From Alphaproteobacteria bacterium (lineage in GTDB: Bacteria; Pseudomonadota; Alphaproteobacteria; JAEULC01): DNA of 13,595 nucleotides. Each line of letters begins with the position of its first letter. Position 1 is the first letter of the stretch. Under the pieces are notes generated by a model. It was not told where the DNA came from. It was given only the letters and a program-made list of their open reading frames with translations, and did not search any database. Both the position numbers and the translations under genes were made by a program. The DNA is taken from assembly GCA_020851015.1 (NCBI GenBank), contig JADZDN010000212.1, positions 1-13,595 of the forward strand, given 5' to 3'. Below are positions 7,492 to 13,595 of this stretch, piece by piece.

Positions 7492-8493
7492 CTATCCAAT
7501 CCCGTTCGCGCGCAACAACCCGATCCGGTCGGGCAGGGGCAGGGCGCTGTGGCCGTGCCAGGCGCTGTCGTGGAACACGCCGGCCCGCACCGCCTCGGCC
7601 GTCTCGACGAAGGCTTCCTCGATCGAATGGGCCGGCTTGAAGCCCAGCGTGCGCTCGATCAGCGCCGCGCTGACGCGGTAGTCGCGGTTGTCGGGCCTGG
7701 CGTCCGAGATGGCGGAGGGCGTATCGGGGTAGTGGCGCAGCGCGAGCGCCAGCAGGTCGCGCTTTTGATGGTTCTCGCCGACCACGTTGAACACGCGCCG
7801 CGCGACGAGCTCGCGGTCGGCGCCCAGCACATGGCGCACCGCGCGGGCCGCGTCGGCGACGTGCAAAAACGGCCGCCAGGCCGCGGGCTTGTAGATCTCG
7901 ATCCGCCGGCCGGACGCGGCGGCCGCCGCCATCTCGTTGATCAGCAGGTCGAAGCGCATGCGCGCCGACAGGCCGCAGATCGTGCCGAACCGCAGCACCG
8001 TGACCGCCATCCGGCCGTCATGGACCAGGCACGCTTTCTCGACCTCGACCTTGGTGCGCGCGTAGAGCGACTGCGGCTTGAGCGCCGCCGTCTCGTCGGC
8101 CAGCGATTGCGGGTCCGAGATTCCATAGTTGCTGCAGGTGCTGATGAAGACGAAGCGCCGGACGCCCTTCGCCTCAGCCGCGCGAAGCAGGGCCAGCGCC
8201 GCGTCGCGATTGATCGCGGCGGCGGACTCCTCGTCGATCGCGCAGGCCTGTTCGCCGACGACGGCCGCCAGATGCACCACGGCGTCCGCGCCGGCGAGTG
8301 CGGCCCCGATCGCGGCCTGGTCACGGATGTCGCCGGCGGTAAACCGGAACTGCGGATTGCCGAAGAAGGGCAGCAGGGCCTCGCCGCCATAGAGCAGGCG
8401 GTCGAACGCGTGGACCGCGGCGCCGGCGCCGACCAGGTCGGCGACCAAGCGGGACCCGATATATCCAGCCCCCCCGGTGACCAGTACGTTCAT
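7492..8493 (-). CDS. NAD-dependent epimerase/dehydratase (extended SDR)
   Basis: A 333-residue extended short-chain dehydrogenase/reductase, the first gene of the minus operon. The dinucleotide motif is TGGAGYIGS (6-14), and Asp31 at the end of strand 2 points to NAD. HLAAVVG (74-80) follows. The catalytic set is Ser/Thr at 118-121 (FISTCSNYG) with Tyr144 and Lys148 in YARTK. RPFLHVADAARAV (207-219) is the sugar-nucleotide binding region of GalE/RmlB-like enzymes. The family epimerises, dehydrates or decarboxylates NDP-sugars; the exact reaction cannot be read. The ATG at 8493 has only a weak purine tract upstream. The gene overlaps nothing and heads the tightly spaced sugar operon. Confidence 0.92.
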   Translation of the reverse strand: MNVLVTGGAGYIGSRLVADLVGAGAAVHAFDRLLYGGEALLPFFGNPQFRFTAGDIRDQAAIGAALAGADAVVHLAAVVGEQACAIDEESAAAINRDAALALLRAAEAKGVRRFVFISTCSNYGISDPQSLADETAALKPQSLYARTKVEVEKACLVHDGRMAVTVLRFGTICGLSARMRFDLLINEMAAAAASGRRIEIYKPAAWRPFLHVADAARAVRHVLGADRELVARRVFNVVGENHQKRDLLALALRHYPDTPSAISDARPDNRDYRVSAALIERTLGFKPAHSIEEAFVETAEAVRAGVFHDSAWHGHSALPLPDRIGLLRANGIG

Positions 8494-8691
8494 CCGCTCG
8501 TCTCTCGTCGCCGGACCGGCAGCCGCCCGACGGGTATGGGCCCGCGCCCGTCCAGTCGCGCGGCCTGCCGAAAGCGGCGGCCCGCGACCGTCGCCGCCCG
8601 TGCCTGGAACAGCCCCGATCTCGGGCGAATTGTAGGAAAATCATCGTAAAGAGAGGGTTAACCCGGGGTAGGACCACGGCTGCATCAGGCC
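8494..8691. promoter_or_regulatory. Intergenic region, 5' side of the sugar operon
   Basis: No gene is seen here. On the minus strand TACAAT (8629-8634) is a possible -10 element for the operon that starts at 8493, which would leave a GC-rich leader of about 130 bases; no good -35 with standard spacing is visible. A perfect 10-base palindrome, GGGTTAACCC, lies at 8655-8664. A degenerate copy of the KdpE-like box, minus strand TTTAC GATGAT TTTCC, lies at 8635-8650. None of these is strong alone. Confidence 0.35.
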
Positions 8692-8707
8692 TTTGCAGCG
8701 CCTTTAT
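8692..8707 (+). promoter_or_regulatory. KdpE-like operator, copy A
   Basis: The sequence TTTGC AGCGCC TTTAT has two half-sites 11 bases apart, one helical turn, in the same orientation as the two small + genes that begin at 8791, about 83 bases downstream. The first half-site is the weakest of the four copies (TTTGC instead of TTTAC). The surrounding 8688-8723 matches the kdp control region 10029-10063 in about 27 of 36 columns by hand alignment, including a GGCGC block just after the box. It is proposed as a binding site for an OmpR/PhoB-family regulator, most likely KdpE. Confidence 0.55.
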
Positions 8708-8790
8708 CGCCGGCGCGACAAGTCCGTATCGTGCCCTTAGCCGCGCCCCGAATACGGTTGCCTGCAAGATTGTGTCATGGGGCAATCGCG

Positions 8791-8961
8791 GTGGTTCGCA
8801 AACAATCATCTGGCCATATCGCCAAGGTGCATCCTGATCGGGGTCCGAAGCCGGCCGAGGGCGACGAGTTCAGGTTTGTCGACGTATTGACGAGCTTTGG
8901 ACGGCTGATCGGCTTGTTCCTGGGGGCCGCCTACGTGATCCAGCTGCTGGTCACCCTGTGA
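8791..8961 (+). CDS. Small hypothetical membrane protein (56 aa)
   Basis: No family recognised. From the GTG at 8791 it encodes 56 residues: a charged N-terminal half rich in Lys, His, Asp and Glu, then a single C-terminal hydrophobic segment (LIGLFLGAAYVIQLLVTL, 39-56) that should span the membrane and ends at the protein terminus, as in a tail-anchored protein. A GGGG run nine bases upstream is a modest ribosome site. The frame stays open further upstream to a GTG at 8731, but that would place the start inside the proposed promoter. The gene lies between the KdpE-like box at 8692-8707 and a second small membrane gene 15 bases downstream, so the two probably form one transcript. It could be a chance frame; the context favours a real gene. 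Confidence 0.5.
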   Translation: MVRKQSSGHIAKVHPDRGPKPAEGDEFRFVDVLTSFGRLIGLFLGAAYVIQLLVTL

Positions 8962-8976
8962 CCTGAATAGCGCCCC

Positions 8977-9231
8977 ATGCTCCGGCAGGAGGACAGCGCG
9001 CGAACCGTTTCGCGATTTATCCTATCGCTTGCGATGATCCTCGCCTGGTACGTCCTCGTGCATCGCCGCTTTCAGCAAGCCGATCTGACCTGGATGCTAT
9101 CCATCGCGGCAGGAACGACCGCGATGATTGCCCTCTACATGGGTGAACGCCTGGGGTTCGGGCCGCTCAATCGCTGGGACGAGTGCGCGAGCTATCTTGG
9201 CCTCGCGGCGCTGGCGCACCGCTTCGGCTGA
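8977..9231 (+). CDS. Small hypothetical membrane protein (84 aa), two membrane segments
   Basis: No family recognised. It encodes 84 residues with hydrophobic segments at about 13-28 (RFILSLAMILAWYVLVH) and 38-56 (LTWMLSIAAGTTAMIALYM), and a weaker stretch near 71-80. The ATG at 8977 lacks a clear ribosome site. An AGGAGGAC at 8987-8994 is strong but is followed by no in-frame start at a usable distance, so translation may be coupled to the gene ending at 8961. A stem-loop follows at 9270-9302. It forms the second gene of a two-gene unit under the KdpE-like box at 8692-8707. Confidence 0.58.
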   Translation: MLRQEDSARTVSRFILSLAMILAWYVLVHRRFQQADLTWMLSIAAGTTAMIALYMGERLGFGPLNRWDECASYLGLAALAHRFG

Positions 9232-9269
9232 CCCAGGCCGATCCTGGCTGCCCGACTGGATTGGCGGCT

Positions 9270-9302
9270 GCTTCGCCCCGACGTCCTGCGCCGGGGCGAA
9301 GC
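9270..9302. terminator. Stem-loop between converging small genes, possible bidirectional terminator
   Basis: An 11-base perfect inverted repeat, GCTTCGCCCCG (9270-9280) with CGGGGCGAAGC (9292-9302), is separated by an 11-base loop. It lies between the + gene ending at 9231 and the - gene ending at 9314, the expected place for a shared terminator. There is no T-tract on either side, so intrinsic termination is not assured; it may instead protect transcript 3' ends. Confidence 0.6.
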
Positions 9303-9313
9303 CATGGTCGCGT

Positions 9314-9559
9314 TCACTGGCCGCCGCCGAAGGCCGCCAGCAGGTCGCGAAAGAACGGCTGCTCCGCATGGCCGATTGCGTAAATCGCGATGCGCAAGCC
9401 GATCACGCCGAGCGACACGGCGGCAAAGGTGAAAGCCAGGATGGCCGTCGCAATTTCGGCGTTGACCGCGATGCGGACGGCCCGATGGATCTTCCCGGCT
9501 TCGCTGGCATTGCCGGCGGATTCGCGACGAACCTCGACGGGAGCAAGAAGAGCAAACAT
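9314..9559 (-). CDS. Small hypothetical membrane protein (81 aa)
   Basis: No family recognised. It encodes 81 residues. A polar N-terminal part (about 1-30) is followed by a long hydrophobic stretch at about 34-63 (AEIATAILAFTFAAVSLGVI, then GLRIAIYAIG), enough for one long or two short membrane helices, and a short tail ending in FGGGQ. The ATG at 9559 has GGGAAGG eight bases upstream, a reasonable ribosome site. A KdpE-like box on the same strand lies about 118 bases upstream (9677-9692), and the stem-loop at 9270-9302 is just beyond the stop. Box, start and stem-loop together support a real single-gene transcript. Confidence 0.6.
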   Translation of the reverse strand: MFALLAPVEVRRESAGNASEAGKIHRAVRIAVNAEIATAILAFTFAAVSLGVIGLRIAIYAIGHAEQPFFRDLLAAFGGGQ

Positions 9560-9676
9560 GGCGCACCTTCCCTGCCGGCCGGCATCCCGGCGGCACGAAT
9601 TTGATGCCGGATCGTCCGGCCCCCGAGAGTTGCGGATGCCGGCGTAAGAGGGCGAGCTGGATATTGCGCCGCGTCC

Positions 9677-9692
9677 ATAAAGAGCGGGTAAG
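9677..9692 (-). promoter_or_regulatory. KdpE-like operator, copy C
   Basis: Read on the minus strand this is CTTAC CCGCTC TTTAT. It has the same half-sites and the same six-base gap as the copy in front of kdp, and points toward the small minus-strand gene that starts at 9559. A GGCGC block follows the box at a similar distance to copies A and B, and a TTACGC hexamer that could serve as -35 lies 29 bases after it, matching the 28-29 base spacing to TTGACG and TTAGCC in the other two. Confidence 0.6.
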
Positions 9693-9725
9693 CACCATGG
9701 TCCGCCTGGCGCACGAAGCGGGTCC

Positions 9726-9869
9726 TCAGAACCCGCCGCGCCACAGGATCAGCGCGCTCTCCGCCGCCCGCGCGACCAAGCCCATCCCCAACAGGCCGAT
9801 CAGACCATAGGCGCTCAGCCAGCCGCTGCGGCCAACGGCCAGAACCTTGTGGAACGTCTTGCGGAACAT
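9726..9869 (-). CDS. Small hypothetical membrane protein (47 aa)
   Basis: No family recognised. It encodes 47 residues: a basic N-terminus (MFRKTFHKVLAVGR), one hydrophobic segment at about 17-33 (WLSAYGLIGLLGMGLVA), and the tail ESALILWRGGF. The ATG at 9869 is chosen because GGAGGAAG ends two bases before it, the best ribosome site in this stretch; upstream in-frame ATGs at 9881 and 9935 lack one. The positive N-terminus suggests the N-end stays in the cytoplasm. A KdpE-like box on the same strand lies about 128 bases upstream (9998-10013), placed back to back with the box that serves kdp. Confidence 0.65.
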   Translation of the reverse strand: MFRKTFHKVLAVGRSGWLSAYGLIGLLGMGLVARAAESALILWRGGF

Positions 9870-9997
9870 GACTTCCTCCATGGCCTGAACGACGGGCGTC
9901 GTGGCGAAACGGCGGCGCGCCCATCCAGGCATCAATGCAACACCTCAACGATGGGCGTGGCGCTATTCGAAATCGATGCGGTTACGCCGGCCCAGGC

Positions 9998-10013
9998 ATA
10001 AAAGCGTCATAAG
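9998..10013 (-). promoter_or_regulatory. KdpE-like operator, copy D
   Basis: On the minus strand this reads CTTAT GACGCT TTTAT, with the same half-site spacing as the other copies. It faces the 47-residue gene that starts at 9869 and lies 19 bases from copy B, which faces kdp, so the pair could control two divergent transcripts. The GGCGC block and the -35-like hexamer seen after copies A-C are less clear here. Confidence 0.55.
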
Positions 10014-10032
10014 TCTCCGGTCCCGTAAGGTC

Positions 10033-10048
10033 TTTACGGCGCCTTTAT
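10033..10048 (+). promoter_or_regulatory. KdpE-like operator, copy B (kdp promoter)
   Basis: TTTAC GGCGCC TTTAT lies 100 bases before the first gene of the kdp operon. From memory, the E. coli KdpE operator is a direct repeat of TTTATA and TTTACA hexamers with a five-base gap; this site has the same hexamer pattern and gap in the opposite half-site order. TTGACG at 10077-10082 is a good -35 candidate 28 bases further on; no convincing -10 follows. The first half-site is also the right arm of an inverted repeat, CCGTAA-N5-TTACGG (10023-10039). Confidence 0.65.
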
Positions 10049-10148
10049 GCGCGGCGCCGCAGTTACGCATGGCCCCTTGACGTAGATCATCGCCATATCT
10101 CGCCTGCCCGACTAGCGATGCCCTAGCCGGGATCGAGAGGTGCACGCC

Positions 10149-10232
10149 ATGTTGGACCTTCTGTTCCTCGCAATCGCGGTCGCGTTCTTCGCCGTCGGCT
10201 GGGCCTATGTCCATGCCTGCGAGCGGATGTGA
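10149..10232 (+). CDS. 27-residue membrane leader peptide of the kdp operon
   Basis: A 27-residue peptide with one hydrophobic helix (MLDLLFLAIAVAFFAVGWAY) and a short tail, VHACERM. The ATG at 10149 has GAGAGG eight bases upstream. Its stop (TGA 10230-10232) overlaps the ribosome site of kdpF, so translation is probably coupled. Its size, single helix, position and terminal ER+hydrophobic residue resemble KdpF itself (tail VRPERF), which suggests a KdpF-like second small subunit. Short peptides of this kind occur before kdpF in other bacteria as far as I recall, but I know of no assigned function. A role in assembling or stabilising the pump is inference. Confidence 0.78.
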   Translation: MLDLLFLAIAVAFFAVGWAYVHACERM

Positions 10233-10239
10233 GGACGCG

Positions 10240-10329
10240 ATGACGATCGACTACGCGCTTGCTGGCCTCGTTGCCGCTGGTCTCCTGGCCTACCTCGTCT
10301 ACGCCCTGGTCCGCCCCGAGCGGTTCTGA
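10240..10329 (+). CDS. kdpF: Potassium-transporting ATPase subunit KdpF
   Basis: A 29-residue single-span membrane protein ([18 protein letters not shown], then RPERF), the usual size and ending of KdpF. In the family it sits against KdpA in the membrane and stabilises the KdpFABC complex. GAGGA lies four bases before the ATG. It is followed 10 bases later by kdpA, whose ribosome site overlaps the kdpF stop. Confidence 0.93.
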   Translation: MTIDYALAGLVAAGLLAYLVYALVRPERF

Positions 10330-10339
10330 GGAGATTTCC

Positions 10340-12067
<1,728 letters not shown>

Positions 12068-12084
12068 CCCTGGAAGGCACTGCC

Positions 12085-13595
<1,511 letters not shown>

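Noticed and set aside
5911..8649. A 912-residue open frame on the + strand opposite the aminotransferase, dehydrogenase and epimerase genes.
   Set aside because: Rich in Arg, His, Ala, Gly and Asp with no domain, and fully antisense to three well-supported genes; typical of GC-rich shadow frames.
8655..8664. GGGTTAACCC as a CtrA site.
   Set aside because: It has a single TTAACC half-site and no second TTAA at the expected seven-base gap, so it falls short of a full CtrA box.

Overview
This is GC-rich DNA with dense, tightly packed genes, from what looks like an alphaproteobacterium. A Rhodospirillales-type organism is plausible, judging only by codon use and the general look of GltB and KdpA; no rRNA or other taxonomic marker is present. 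The window opens inside the last third of gltB (glutamate synthase large subunit) and closes inside kdpB (ATPase subunit of the potassium pump), so both outer genes are cut by the window edge.

Region 1 (1-2136, + strand) holds the gltB 3' part followed at once by a glutathione S-transferase-family gene. Region 2 (2263-8493) is a nucleotide-sugar and glycan module. A formyltransferase gene on the + strand converges on a five-gene minus-strand operon, read from 8493 down to 3019: an NAD-dependent epimerase/dehydratase, a UDP-sugar dehydrogenase, a DegT-family aminotransferase, a SAM methyltransferase and a family-2 glycosyltransferase with an extra C-terminal beta-rich domain. The enzyme classes (dehydrogenase, SDR, DegT aminotransferase, N-formyltransferase, glycosyltransferase) are those needed to make and transfer an N-formylated amino sugar. 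The set resembles the Ugd/ArnA/ArnB logic of 4-amino-4-deoxyarabinose synthesis, but no substrate can be read from the sequence.

Region 3 (8494-10148) carries four small, hydrophobic, unrecognised genes: two on + (8791-8961, 8977-9231) and two on - (9314-9559, 9726-9869). Region 4 (10149-13595, + strand) is the kdp operon: a 27-residue membrane leader peptide, kdpF, kdpA and the first ~503 codons of kdpB.

The most interesting observation is a repeated two-half-site motif, (C/T)TTA(C/T)-N6-TTTAT. It appears in front of kdp and also, in matching orientation, in front of each of the three small-gene transcription units. Its half-site sequence and spacing match, from memory, the Escherichia coli KdpE operator. 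The small genes in region 3 may therefore be uncharacterised members of a potassium-limitation regulon controlled together with KdpFABC.
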